From: Nocardioides humi
GTDB taxonomy: Bacteria > Actinomycetota > Actinomycetes > Propionibacteriales > Nocardioidaceae
Direction: 5' to 3'
Length of the DNA: 64,000 nt
NCBI RefSeq assembly: GCF_006494775.1
Contig: NZ_CP041146.1
Coordinates: 1,488,001-1,552,000, forward strand
Within the stretch, counting starts at the first letter, position 1; each line of letters starts with the position of its first letter. Under the pieces are notes generated by a model. That model ran no database searches. It saw only the letters and a program-made list of their open reading frames with translations, and had not been told where the DNA came from. Position numbers and translations under genes: made by a program. Below are positions 9,013 through 17,069 of this stretch, in pieces.

Positions 9013-9118
9013 GACCTGCGTCCAATCCGTTCGGGTGCAGCCGCTGGCGCTCCTACCCCGTGCCGGGCCAGGTCACGCCTCTCCCCGACAACGACGACCG
9101 ACATCCGCCGGATTCGCT

Positions 9119-9134
9119 TGTGACGCCCGTCACG
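9119..9134. promoter_or_regulatory. CRP/GlxR-like dyad in front of the WS/DGAT gene
   Basis: TGTGA-CGCCCG-TCACG matches the TGTGA-N6-TCACA consensus known for actinobacterial CRP/GlxR regulators in nine of ten positions. It ends 43 bases before the acyltransferase start. The binding protein is inferred from the consensus only. Confidence 0.45.
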
Positions 9135-9177
9135 ACGCGCAAGGATCGGGTCCACCTGCGACGAAAGGGGCTGCTCC

Positions 9178-10641
9178 GTGGTCTCCGTGCCCGGCTTCCG
9201 TCCGATCGACCCGACCTCGGCGGCGTTCCTGCTCGCCGAGAACCGCAACATGCCGATGCACGTCGGCGGCCTCCAGCTCTTCGAGCCGCCGGCCGACGCG
9301 GGTCCCGACTACGTCCGCGAGATGTTCGAGTCGATGCGCGACACGGAGCGGATCGCGCCGCTGTTCCTCAAGCATCCCTACCGCGCGGTGAAGACCGGCG
9401 GCACCCTCGTCTGGCGCGAGGACGAGCAGTTCGACATCGAGCACCACGTGCGCCACAGCGCGCTCCCCCAGCCCGGCCGGGTCCGCGAGCTGCTCGAGCT
9501 CGTCGGGCGGCTGCACTCCACCCGGCTCGCCTGGGAGCGCCCCCTGTGGGAGACCCACGTCATCGAGGGGCTCGCCGACGGCCGGGTCGCGATGTACACC
9601 AAGCTCCACCACGCCCTCGTCGACGGCATCTCCGCGATGCGGCTGATGGCCAGCGTGCTGTCGTCCGACGCCGACCGCCGCAGCATGCCCGCGCCCTTCG
9701 CCGAGGGCGCCGCCCGCCGGCGCAGGCCGGAGCCCGACCCCGCGGAGACGCTGCCGGCCGCCGCGATGGACGCCGCGACGACGGCCGCCCGCACCCTCGC
9801 CGACCTGCCGGGGGACGCCGTACGCACCGCCCTCAGCATCAGCGCCGACGCCGCCGGGATGCCCCTCGCGCTGGTGAAGACGCTGCGCAAGGGCCTGCGC
9901 AACGAGACGTCCGCGGTGTCGCTCGCCGCGCCCCGCACGATCTTCAACCAGTCGATCACCGGCGCCCGGCGGTTCGCCGCGCAGGACTGGCCGGTCGAGC
10001 GGATCCGAGGTGTCGGCAAGGCCACCGGTACGACGATCAACGACGTCGTCCTCGCCATGTGCAGCGGCGCGATGCGGACCTATCTCACCGAGCTCGACGC
10101 GCTGCCCGAGCAGTCGATGGTCTCGATGGTCCCGGTCGGCCTCAAGGCCAAGCAGGCCGGGACGGCGTCCGCCGACGGCGGCAACGCGATCGGCTCGGTG
10201 ATGGTGCGCCTCGCGACCGACAAGGCCGACCCGGCCGACCGGCTGCGCACGATCGCAGCGTCGATGAAGGACGGCAAGGAGGCGCTGTCGTCGATGACGC
10301 CGGCGCAGATCGTGGCGATGAGCGCGATCGGCATGGCGCCGTCGATCGTGGTGCCGATGCTGAGGATGCAGGGGATCGTCCGGCCGCCGTACAACCTGAT
10401 CATCAGCAACGTCCCCGGCCCGCGGGTGCCGCACTACTGGAACGGCGCGCAGCTCGTCGGCAACTACCCCGTCTCCATCCCGATCAACGGCATGGCGCTC
10501 AACATCACCTGCACGTCGTACGCCGGCAACATGGGCTTCGGCCTCACCGGCTGCCGCCGCACCGTCCCCCACCTGCAGCGTCTACTCACCTTCCTCGACG
10601 ACGAGCTCGCCGCGCTGGAGAAGGCCGCCGGCGTCAGCTGA
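9178..10641 (+). CDS. Wax ester synthase/diacylglycerol acyltransferase (WS/DGAT)
   Basis: A 487-residue acyltransferase with the active-site motif HHALVDG at residues 144-150 (HHxxxDG), an N-terminal PIDPTSAAFL block, and the C-terminal SNVPGPR and NITCTSYAGNMGFG blocks of the family. It esterifies acyl-CoA to fatty alcohols or diacylglycerol to make storage wax or triacylglycerol, at the inner membrane or lipid droplets. The GTG start follows GAAAGGGG at good spacing. The 3' end overlaps the converging methyltransferase gene by 8 bases. Full length, no missing motif. Confidence 0.9.
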   Translation: MVSVPGFRPIDPTSAAFLLAENRNMPMHVGGLQLFEPPADAGPDYVREMFESMRDTERIAPLFLKHPYRAVKTGGTLVWREDEQFDIEHHVRHSALPQPGRVRELLELVGRLHSTRLAWERPLWETHVIEGLADGRVAMYTKLHHALVDGISAMRLMASVLSSDADRRSMPAPFAEGAARRRRPEPDPAETLPAAAMDAATTAARTLADLPGDAVRTALSISADAAGMPLALVKTLRKGLRNETSAVSLAAPRTIFNQSITGARRFAAQDWPVERIRGVGKATGTTINDVVLAMCSGAMRTYLTELDALPEQSMVSMVPVGLKAKQAGTASADGGNAIGSVMVRLATDKADPADRLRTIAASMKDGKEALSSMTPAQIVAMSAIGMAPSIVVPMLRMQGIVRPPYNLIISNVPGPRVPHYWNGAQLVGNYPVSIPINGMALNITCTSYAGNMGFGLTGCRRTVPHLQRLLTFLDDELAALEKAAGVS

Positions 10642-11836
10642 TCTCCACGAAGCCGCCGCCGATGCGCTCGGCGACGGCCCGCAGCCGGGCGCGGGTGACC
10701 GCGGAGACCGTCGCGTAGCCGGCGCGCTCGGCGTTGGAGCCGACCCGGGTCGGCTCGGCGGAGTTCACCGAGAGACAGGTGCGCCGCCCGCCGTCGGCGG
10801 CGTTGGCGAGCGCGACGGCATGGCCGGTGGTGCCGCTCCCGGCGAAGTAGTCGAGCACCCGCGCGTCGTCGGGCATCGTGCCGAGCACCCGCAGCAGCAG
10901 GCCGGTCGGCTTCGGCGACTCGAAGACGTGGCCGACGAGGTCCTTGAGCTCGGCGACCGCGGTGTCGGTGGAGCCGACCTCCTCGGCGAGCCAGATGGTG
11001 CGCAGCTTCTTGCGCCGCCCGCCGGCCGGGTGGCGCCAGTCGCGCTGGTAGACGTCGACCCGATCGCCTCGCGTGCCGCGCACCACCCGGCACTCGAGGT
11101 CGTCGGGCCGCCCCTCGACCCGTGGGCGGGACCAGCGCCACACCGCCGGCGTACCGTCCCCGAAGACCGGCTTGACCTCCACCGCGCCCTCGAACGGCTC
11201 GGCCGCCACCCTGCCGGTCTCCGGGTCCCCCCAGAGCGGGTAGTGCAGGGTCGGCGAGGAGAGCGGGTTGAACCTCTTGTTGGTGTTGCGCAGCGGCAGC
11301 CGCCGGTAGCGCCGGCCGTCCGCCGCCTCGAGCGGGAAGTCGGCCGCCACCACGGTGTGCGGGGAGGACGCGTCGAGCACGCACCGTGCGGCGTCCTTCG
11401 CGTAGACGAGGAGGTACTCGTGCGACGTCGCGAAGCCCTTCCCCAGCTGCCGCCCCTTGGGGTTGAGGTTGACCACGACCTGCGCGAGGAAGTTCGCCTC
11501 GCCGTACACCTCGTCGAGGAGCAGCCGCAGGTGCGCCACCTCGTGGTCGTCGATGCTGACGAAGAGCGCGCCGGTGTCGGCGAGCACGCGGCGCCCCGCC
11601 TCCAGCCGCGGCCGCAGGTACGCCGCCCACGCGGCGTGCCGGCCCGCCGCGCCCGCGCCCCGCCGTCCCTTGAAGTCGTCGTGGTAGGCGAAGTCGTTGC
11701 CGGTGTTGTAGGGCGGGTCGAGGTAGATCAGGTCGTACTCCGTCGGCACAGCGTCGGGTATGCCTTCGAGCACGGCGGCGAGCACGTCGAGGTTGTCCCC
11801 CTCGACGAAGGTGTTCCAGGCCGGCTCCGTGGTCAC
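10634..11836 (-). CDS. Orphan site-specific DNA methyltransferase (amino-methylating, type III Mod-like)
   Basis: A 400-residue DNA methyltransferase. The catalytic motif DPPYNTG is at residues 40-46 and the AdoMet-binding motif FAGSGTTG comes late, at about 335-342. The order catalytic-before-AdoMet marks a beta-class N6-adenine or N4-cytosine enzyme. There is no restriction or helicase partner nearby, so it is orphan and more likely epigenetic or a remnant than a full restriction system. The GTG start follows from conservation (the WNTFVEGDNL block soon after); the open frame extends further upstream without similarity. Recognition sequence cannot be read from the protein. Confidence 0.85.
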   Translation of the reverse strand: MTTEPAWNTFVEGDNLDVLAAVLEGIPDAVPTEYDLIYLDPPYNTGNDFAYHDDFKGRRGAGAAGRHAAWAAYLRPRLEAGRRVLADTGALFVSIDDHEVAHLRLLLDEVYGEANFLAQVVVNLNPKGRQLGKGFATSHEYLLVYAKDAARCVLDASSPHTVVAADFPLEAADGRRYRRLPLRNTNKRFNPLSSPTLHYPLWGDPETGRVAAEPFEGAVEVKPVFGDGTPAVWRWSRPRVEGRPDDLECRVVRGTRGDRVDVYQRDWRHPAGGRRKKLRTIWLAEEVGSTDTAVAELKDLVGHVFESPKPTGLLLRVLGTMPDDARVLDYFAGSGTTGHAVALANAADGGRRTCLSVNSAEPTRVGSNAERAGYATVSAVTRARLRAVAERIGGGFVEIS

Positions 11837-11861
11837 CGGATCATCGTGGCAGGCTCGGCCC

Positions 11862-12458
11862 GTGTCCCGCCGTACCTTCACCCGAGCCGAGCTGGAGTCC
11901 TTCCGCGATGCCGAGGTCCCCGACCTGCTCCCGAACGCGCCCGGCCAGGAGCTGAGGCTGCTCTTCGTCGGCATCAACCCCGGCCTGTGGACCGCGGCGA
12001 CCCAGACCCACTTCGCGCACCCGGGCAACCGCTTCTACCCCGCCCTGCTGCTCGGCGGCGTGATCACCGAGCCGATCGACCCGGCCGACGGCATGTCCGA
12101 CGCCGACCGGGACCGCCTCCGCGAGCGCGGCATCGGGATCAGCAATGTCGTGCACCGCGCGACCGCGAAGGCCTCCGAGCTGAGCGACGAGGAGCTCAGG
12201 GCGGGCGGGGTCCGGCTCACCGAGCTCGTCGCCCGGGAGCGCCCCAAGGTCGTCGCGATCGCGGGCATCACGGCGTACCGCACCGCCTTCGGCCTGCCCA
12301 AGGCCCGGCCCGGCCGCCAGCCGGAGACCCTCGACGACCTGTGGTCCGGCGCCGAGCTGTGGGTGGTCCCGAACCCGAGCGGGCTCAACGCCCACGAGAC
12401 GGTCGCCTCCCTCGCCGCGGCCTACCGCGAGGTCGCCGTCGCGGCCGGCATCATCTGA
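11862..12458 (+). CDS. mug: Mismatch-specific DNA glycosylase (Mug/TDG family)
   Basis: A 198-residue uracil-DNA glycosylase-fold protein of the Mug/TDG group. The motif VGINPGLW (residues 36-43) carries the active-site Asn39, followed by HFAHPGNRFYP; the second motif VPNPSGLNAH lies near residue 170. These enzymes remove uracil or thymine from G mismatches. The GTG start is the last in-frame start before the conserved part and sits 25 bp from the divergent DNA methyltransferase start; a glycosylase next to a DNA methylase is a sensible pairing but the link is inference. The 3' end overlaps the next gene by 8 bases. Confidence 0.85.
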   Translation: MSRRTFTRAELESFRDAEVPDLLPNAPGQELRLLFVGINPGLWTAATQTHFAHPGNRFYPALLLGGVITEPIDPADGMSDADRDRLRERGIGISNVVHRATAKASELSDEELRAGGVRLTELVARERPKVVAIAGITAYRTAFGLPKARPGRQPETLDDLWSGAELWVVPNPSGLNAHETVASLAAAYREVAVAAGII

Positions 12459-13086
12459 TCGCGGACCCCACGACCATCGGGGTCACCCTGGCCGGCGGCC
12501 CCGGCATCCGCAGGTGCTCGACCTCGGCGACCGCGAACGGCGAGCGGTCGAGCAGGCCGAGGAAGTCGCGGTTGAGGTGGCACCCGTCCGCGACCCGGGA
12601 CTGCAGCGGCGTCGCGACCTCGTGCAGCACCCGGAGCAGCCCCGTCCCGCGGACGTGCTCGTGGAACAGGAAGGTCCCGCCCGGCCGGACCACCCGCGCC
12701 AGCTCGGCGAGCGCGGCCTCCGGGCGGTCGAGGGAGCAGAAGACCAGCGACGCCGTCACCGTGTCGAAGGACGCGTCCGCGAACGGCAGCGCGTAGGCAT
12801 CGCCGTCGACGACCTGCCAGGCCCGCGCCCGGATGTCGGCGGTACGACGCTGGAGCTGACGCCGCAGCACCGGATTGGGCTCCACCATCGCCAGCTCGGT
12901 CACCGCCGCCGTGTAGTGCGGCACCGAGAACCCGTTGCCCGTCCCGAGGTCCAGCACCCGGCCGGTCGCCCGCGCGAGATGCCGGGCCCGGATCGCCGCC
13001 TGCCCGGCGTCCTCGGAGCGCTGCATCATGTCGGGATACCAGCGGGCGAAGAACCGCTGGCGGCGGGTTCCCGGGCCGTCGGTCAT
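12451..13086 (-). CDS. Class I SAM-dependent methyltransferase (UbiE/type 11-like)
   Basis: A 211-residue methyltransferase with motif I VLDLGTGNG at ~44-52, an acidic residue after the second strand (MVEPNP), DGDAYALPFADASFDTV as motif II and VVRPGGTFLFHEH as motif III. The organisation matches small-molecule type 11 methyltransferases; the substrate may be a lipid or quinone but nothing here fixes it. It converges on the mug gene with an 8-base overlap and no operon partner is evident. Confidence 0.8.
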   Translation of the reverse strand: MTDGPGTRRQRFFARWYPDMMQRSEDAGQAAIRARHLARATGRVLDLGTGNGFSVPHYTAAVTELAMVEPNPVLRRQLQRRTADIRARAWQVVDGDAYALPFADASFDTVTASLVFCSLDRPEAALAELARVVRPGGTFLFHEHVRGTGLLRVLHEVATPLQSRVADGCHLNRDFLGLLDRSPFAVAEVEHLRMPGPPARVTPMVVGSAIR

Positions 13087-13153
13087 GGGGCCGACCCTAC
13101 CGACGACGGATCGTCCACCGGAGCCCTTGACGAGTGATGTGCACCGGCCGCGA

Positions 13154-14173
13154 CTACCGGCGCCGACCGAGCGAGAGCGGGGTGACGAGGCCGACGACGA
13201 CGAGCCCGAGCACAGCCCAGGCGACGGCGGCGGTGAGGCTCAACAGGCCGAGCGCGGCCAGCAGCGCTCCGACGGCCGCGAGGAGGAGGCCCGCGATCCG
13301 CGTACGGAGGACCATGACGGGCAGCCGCCTCGCGAGCTCGAGCACGCGTGCGACCCGCTGGGCGTCCAGGTCCGGCATGCGCGCGTGCGCCGGGGCGGAG
13401 CCGGTGTCGGCGTCGGTGAACGCGACGTCCGCCGCGGCGAGGGCTGCCGTGTTGCCCGCGGCTCTCGCGACCACCGCGATCGTATGTCCTGCACCGCGCT
13501 GCTCCCGGACCAGCTGCTCTCGTTGCGCGGCGTCATTCCCGAGAAGCCACTTCTCGATCCCGCAGGACCGTGCCAGATGCTCGGCGTTGAGTGCATCGCC
13601 GTCGCAGAGCAGGATCGGCTCCACTCCCGACGACCGCAGGCGCGCCACCGCCAGAGGGGCGTCCGCACGGATCTGATCGGTCACCGTCAGGTAGCCGAAG
13701 GGGCGGTGGTCGACCTCGACGCCGACGGTCTCCCCCAGTCCGCCGCGCGCCTCCATACCGAGCCAGGAGGGAGTGCCCACCCGGACGGGATGTCGGTCCA
13801 CCGCGCCGCTGATCCCCTGACCTGGACAGATCTCGACCGAGGTGACCTTTCCGGTCCCGGCGAGGCGGGCGATCGCCCGCGCCACCGGATGGTCGGCAGA
13901 GGCGTGCTCGAGCGCAGCGGCGAACCAGCGCAGGTTGCGCTCGTTGCCTTCCTCGATGGGATCGATGTCGCTGACCACGAGCTCGCCGGTGGTGACCGTG
14001 CCCCATCTGTCGAGCAGCACCGTGTCGATCGCCCCGGCCCCGCGGAGCGCGGCGATGCCCCGGAACTCCACTCCTTCCTGCCGCGCCCGGCGCACAGTCA
14101 GCCATGCGGGGAGAGGCAACAGGAGCCCGGCGAGCATCGGGAGGAGGACGAGGAGCACGACGGGCAGGTTCAC
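13154..14173 (-). CDS. Degenerate P-type ATPase-like protein (pseudoenzyme)
   Basis: A 339-residue protein that aligns by eye with the last part of a metal P1B-type ATPase: one membrane helix, the P-domain start, the N-domain, the rest of the P-domain and two final helices (~275-325). The early membrane helices and actuator domain are absent. Key motifs are altered: DKTGT reads DRWGT (residues 55-59), the CPC helix has no Cys, TGD reads CDGD near 190, and GDGxND reads ARAAGN near 236-241. The N-domain SxxHP motif is kept (SADHP, 92-96). The frame is intact, so this is not a frameshift artefact. It cannot work as a pump and probably cannot be phosphorylated normally; a binding or sensing role is inferred. 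The GTG start overlaps the upstream PucR stop by 4 bases. Confidence 0.7.
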   Translation of the reverse strand: MNLPVVLLVLLPMLAGLLLPLPAWLTVRRARQEGVEFRGIAALRGAGAIDTVLLDRWGTVTTGELVVSDIDPIEEGNERNLRWFAAALEHASADHPVARAIARLAGTGKVTSVEICPGQGISGAVDRHPVRVGTPSWLGMEARGGLGETVGVEVDHRPFGYLTVTDQIRADAPLAVARLRSSGVEPILLCDGDALNAEHLARSCGIEKWLLGNDAAQREQLVREQRGAGHTIAVVARAAGNTAALAAADVAFTDADTGSAPAHARMPDLDAQRVARVLELARRLPVMVLRTRIAGLLLAAVGALLAALGLLSLTAAVAWAVLGLVVVGLVTPLSLGRRR

Positions 14174-15447
14174 TGAGCGCGTCCCGAGTAGCGCTCGAAG
14201 TCACTCTGATCACCCGCGGCCCAGAGCGCGATGCTCGCCTTGAGCACGAGCATCAGCTGGACGACATACTCCGGATCGTGCAGTGCGTCGCCGAAGAGCT
14301 GGTTGATCCGGCGCCACCGATAGCGGATCGTCTGGGGGTGCACGCCGAGCCGTGCGGCGATCGCGGGGGCACTGTCCCGGGTCTCCAGCCAGACCAGCAA
14401 CGTCTCCGAGAGGATCTCGCGGGAGTTGGCGGTCTCCTCCAGCAACGGCTGGAGGAGCTCCTGAGCCAGCTGCCGGCGCATGACGGGCTCGGCGTGGAGC
14501 CAGATCTCGGTGCGGTAGGAGCGGCACTCGAGGACCGGCTCCGGGGGCAGGATGCCTTTGCTCGCCAGCCCCAGCGCACGCTGGGTCCAGCGATGCGCGG
14601 CAGGAGCGTCCCGCGGCTCGACCGGCCAGCAGACCGCAAAGCGCGCGGCGGGCACCTGGGCCCGGACCTGGGCGATCGCGTCCTCGGTGTCGGCCTCGGC
14701 GCCGACCAGGGCGGCTCGACCGGTCGCGGTCCGACACAGCACGGAAGCCGGCAGATCGCTCAGGTCGAGACGCGCCTCCTCGGGCAGCTCGACGGCGATC
14801 ACCACGACCTGCGCCGGGAGCGACCAGCTCGCGACTTCGGTGTACGGCTGGAGGTCCGCGAGGTCGGCGCCGGCGAGCAGACCGTCGACGAGGCGGCGAC
14901 GAGCGAGCCCGGTGTCCTGCTCGCGCACGGTGCTGCCGGCGGCATGACCCCGCCGCGCTTGGTCGAGGAGGTGCTCGGCGTAGGCGTCGAGGGCGTCGCG
15001 AAGATCCTCCAATGCGTACGGCGAGATCCCCAGCGCCGCCGCCTCCACGCGAATCTCCGCCCAGTAGATGCCGGCCGCCACCCGCACGGCGCTGTCCAGG
15101 CGCGAGAGATCGCCCCCGCCGCCACCCTCGCGGAAACCCAACTTGGCGAAGAGGTCGTCAGCGGCCATCGAGGAGACCGGCTCGCCCAGCGCACGACCGA
15201 TGAAGTAAGCCGCAGCACTGTTGACGGCCGTGAAGACTGGCTGCCGGTGATCGGCGCCGGCATAGGCGGGTACGGTCGACCGGATCTCGTCGGCGACCCG
15301 TTGGGCGATTCGTGGCAGACGGCGTCGTACGGCGGGGAGGACGAGTCTGGCCGTCTCCGAGGTACCGACCTGTGTGGCTGTTTCCGGCACGGCTCTCTCC
15401 CTCCGAGCGCTACCTCCCCGAGAACGACCTGTGTCGCGGGTCACCAT
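14170..15447 (-). CDS. PucR/CdaR-family transcriptional regulator (island copy 1)
   Basis: A 425-residue regulator. The C-terminal PucR-type helix-turn-helix is clear around residues 365-405 (AARLGVHPQTIRYRWRRIN); the N-terminal ~200 residues form an RsbRD-like helical sensor, with a GGDEF-like middle part as in CdaR proteins. The ATG is preceded by GGGAG at 5-base spacing. A close paralogue lies at 35.1 kb. It is translationally coupled to the degenerate P-type ATPase, and a perfect 18-bp dyad lies 60 bp upstream of its start. PucR proteins usually activate nearby catabolic or transport genes; the mce operon next door is the obvious target (inference). Confidence 0.82.
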   Translation of the reverse strand: MVTRDTGRSRGGSARRERAVPETATQVGTSETARLVLPAVRRRLPRIAQRVADEIRSTVPAYAGADHRQPVFTAVNSAAAYFIGRALGEPVSSMAADDLFAKLGFREGGGGGDLSRLDSAVRVAAGIYWAEIRVEAAALGISPYALEDLRDALDAYAEHLLDQARRGHAAGSTVREQDTGLARRRLVDGLLAGADLADLQPYTEVASWSLPAQVVVIAVELPEEARLDLSDLPASVLCRTATGRAALVGAEADTEDAIAQVRAQVPAARFAVCWPVEPRDAPAAHRWTQRALGLASKGILPPEPVLECRSYRTEIWLHAEPVMRRQLAQELLQPLLEETANSREILSETLLVWLETRDSAPAIAARLGVHPQTIRYRWRRINQLFGDALHDPEYVVQLMLVLKASIALWAAGDQSDFERYSGRAQ

Positions 15448-15507
15448 CTCACTCCCGTCCGGCCTGCACCGCAAGAGCGCACACATCGGCAGCACCCACG
15501 GCGACGG

Positions 15508-15525
15508 TTGTCACGCAGGTGACAA
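15508..15525. promoter_or_regulatory. Island dyad, site 1 (between PucR-1 and XRE-1)
   Basis: TTGTCAC-GCAG-GTGACAA is a perfect 7-bp-arm palindrome 60 bp upstream of the PucR-1 start. It is the best copy of the TGTSA-N6-TSACA dyad that recurs across the island. Confidence 0.6.
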
Positions 15526-15637
15526 ATTTTCGCTTCGAACCTGTACGTCACGGCTCACTCGGCACCGAGCCGACGGCCACCACGTCGACCGGAGGTCACG
15601 CGCGACGGCAGGTCAGACCCCCCGCCACCGAGAATCA

Positions 15638-15649
15638 CATACCAGTATG
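15638..15649. promoter_or_regulatory. CATACCAGTATG palindrome in front of XRE-1
   Basis: A CATAC/GTATG inverted repeat with a 2-base centre ends 25 bases before the XRE-1 start. The same 12 bases, in the same orientation to the gene, occur in front of the XRE-2 gene at 40.46 kb. Probably the autoregulatory operator of these small XRE proteins. Confidence 0.6.
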
Positions 15650-15674
15650 GGTGTGATCGTCAAGCAAGAGCACG

Positions 15675-15992
15675 ATGATGAGCCACGTGCCCGACCGTCA
15701 TCCCGATCTCTCCTGGGACGCCTTCGTTCGCGAGCTCGGAGTCAATCTCGCTCGCGCGCGGGTGCGGTCGGGGCTGAGCCAGGAGCGCCTCGCCGAGCGC
15801 GCCGGCATCACATCCAACACCTGCGGTCTGTACGAGAAGGGCCAGTCGAAGCCGGGCACTCCGGCCAACATGAGCCTGCGCAACGCGATGGCGCTCAGCC
15901 AGGCGCTGGGCATGCCTCTCGCGGCTTTGCTTCCGGATTGGAACCCCGATCTCACCGGTTCTGCGGGGGTCACAGCGGGTGCAACCCCGTGA
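15675..15992 (+). CDS. XRE-family helix-turn-helix regulator (island copy 1)
   Basis: A 105-residue single-domain regulator: helix-turn-helix at ~18-75 (LSQERLAERAGITSNTCGLYEKGQSK), then a short tail ending LLPDWNPDLT. It shares the block YEKGxSKPGTPxN and the SQALG-LLP-PDLT tail with the XRE-2 protein at 40.1 kb, so the two are paralogues. The gene runs into the end of the mce operon on the other strand with a 23-base overlap of coding tails. A palindrome 25 bases upstream is likely its own operator. Confidence 0.8.
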   Translation: MMSHVPDRHPDLSWDAFVRELGVNLARARVRSGLSQERLAERAGITSNTCGLYEKGQSKPGTPANMSLRNAMALSQALGMPLAALLPDWNPDLTGSAGVTAGATP

Positions 15993-16491
15993 TCACCCAG
16001 GATCTGCCGTTCCGCTCGGCCTCGACCCGCAGTTGAGCGGCGGAGACCGATGATTCGTCGTCCTCGGCCCGGCTGCTGGACTGATCGAGGAAGATCAGCA
16101 GCGTCGCACCGTCCTCGGTGAGACGCTGGATCCCGACCACCTGGACCTCGGTGACCAGCGTGAGCCTCTGGTCGGGCGCCCGCTCCTGGAGACTGGCGAA
16201 CAGGGTGTCGTACTCGTCGCGCGCCTGCCCCGAGAGGAGTCTGTCTGCTGCGGCGTGGGTGAGGTCGGGCTGCGACCAGTCGTAGCTGAGAACCTGGACG
16301 AGGCTGCGGGAGACGGCGGTCGAGACCTCGCGAGCGACAGCCTCGTCCAGCAGGGCGCGGTTGGCCAGGGCCGGGTCATCGCGCAAGGCCTGTGCACGCA
16401 GGCCCAGCACCACGGCGACACCGAGCAGGGCGAGAGCGACGACCAGCGCCGCAGCCCGAGCGACGCCGGCCCCGTCCGTTCTTGACCTCAT
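15970..16491 (-). CDS. Mce-associated membrane protein 2
   Basis: A 173-residue protein with one N-terminal membrane helix (~10-32) and an extracytoplasmic alpha+beta domain, the layout of Mce-associated (Mas) proteins that end mce operons. Mas proteins are thought to stabilise the Mce shuttle (for example OmamA in mycobacteria). The ATG overlaps the stop of the preceding gene by 4 bases. It is the last cistron of the operon. Sequence identity within the family is low, so the call leans on position and topology. Confidence 0.72.
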   Translation of the reverse strand: MRSRTDGAGVARAAALVVALALLGVAVVLGLRAQALRDDPALANRALLDEAVAREVSTAVSRSLVQVLSYDWSQPDLTHAAADRLLSGQARDEYDTLFASLQERAPDQRLTLVTEVQVVGIQRLTEDGATLLIFLDQSSSRAEDDESSVSAAQLRVEAERNGRSWVITGLHPL

Positions 16492-17069
16492 GAGATCGTC
16501 ACCGGCACGGGAGCCAGGTCCTCGAGCTTCCAGCCGCCGTCGACGAGCACGAGCTCGGCGCTGTACCGGTTCCGTTTGACGGTCGGCTCCTGGTCGGGCT
16601 CCTTGTCGGCGACAGTCACCTCCACCGCCGCGATCAGGGTCGCCGTGCGATCGCTGAGATCGGTGAGCGCGGCCTCGACGACGCGGGCCGTGGCGATCTT
16701 GCCCTGGTCCGCCAGCAGCTGGCGCTCGTCCGCGGCGACGGCCATCAGCTGGTCGTGCAACACGCCCGTCGTCACCGAGCGCCATGCCTCCAGGCCGGCC
16801 TCCACGTCGCGATAGTCCATCGAGTTCATGGTCTCCACGGCGGCCGTGCCCTCGATGACCGCGAGATCCCGCAGCTGGGCCCTCGCCAGATCGACGTCGG
16901 CGTCGGCGTCCTTCCAGGACAGGTACGCCGCCACCACGGCGATGACACTGACGGCGAGCACGACCCACGTCCAGCGCCCGAGCAGGCGCCGCCAGCGGGC
17001 CCGCCGGGGAAGAGGGTCGTCCGACACGACCGTGACGACGATCGTCGAGCTCTCGCCGGGCTCGGTCAT
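16488..17069 (-). CDS. Mce-associated membrane protein 1
   Basis: A 193-residue protein with a cytoplasmic Arg-rich start, one membrane helix at ~33-52 and an extracellular domain with the SYDxxxxEAGLxAWRSVTTG-like region (here MDYRDVEAGLEAWRSVTTG), which is characteristic of Mce-associated proteins. It overlaps both neighbours by 4 bases, so it is part of the same translationally coupled operon. Confidence 0.75.
   Translation of the reverse strand: MTEPGESSTIVVTVVSDDPLPRRARWRRLLGRWTWVVLAVSVIAVVAAYLSWKDADADVDLARAQLRDLAVIEGTAAVETMNSMDYRDVEAGLEAWRSVTTGVLHDQLMAVAADERQLLADQGKIATARVVEAALTDLSDRTATLIAAVEVTVADKEPDQEPTVKRNRYSAELVLVDGGWKLEDLAPVPVTIS

Noticed and set aside
13154..14173. Frameshift as the cause of the altered P-type ATPase motifs
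   Set aside because: Flanking conserved blocks stay in one frame across each altered motif, so the changes are substitutions, not a shift.
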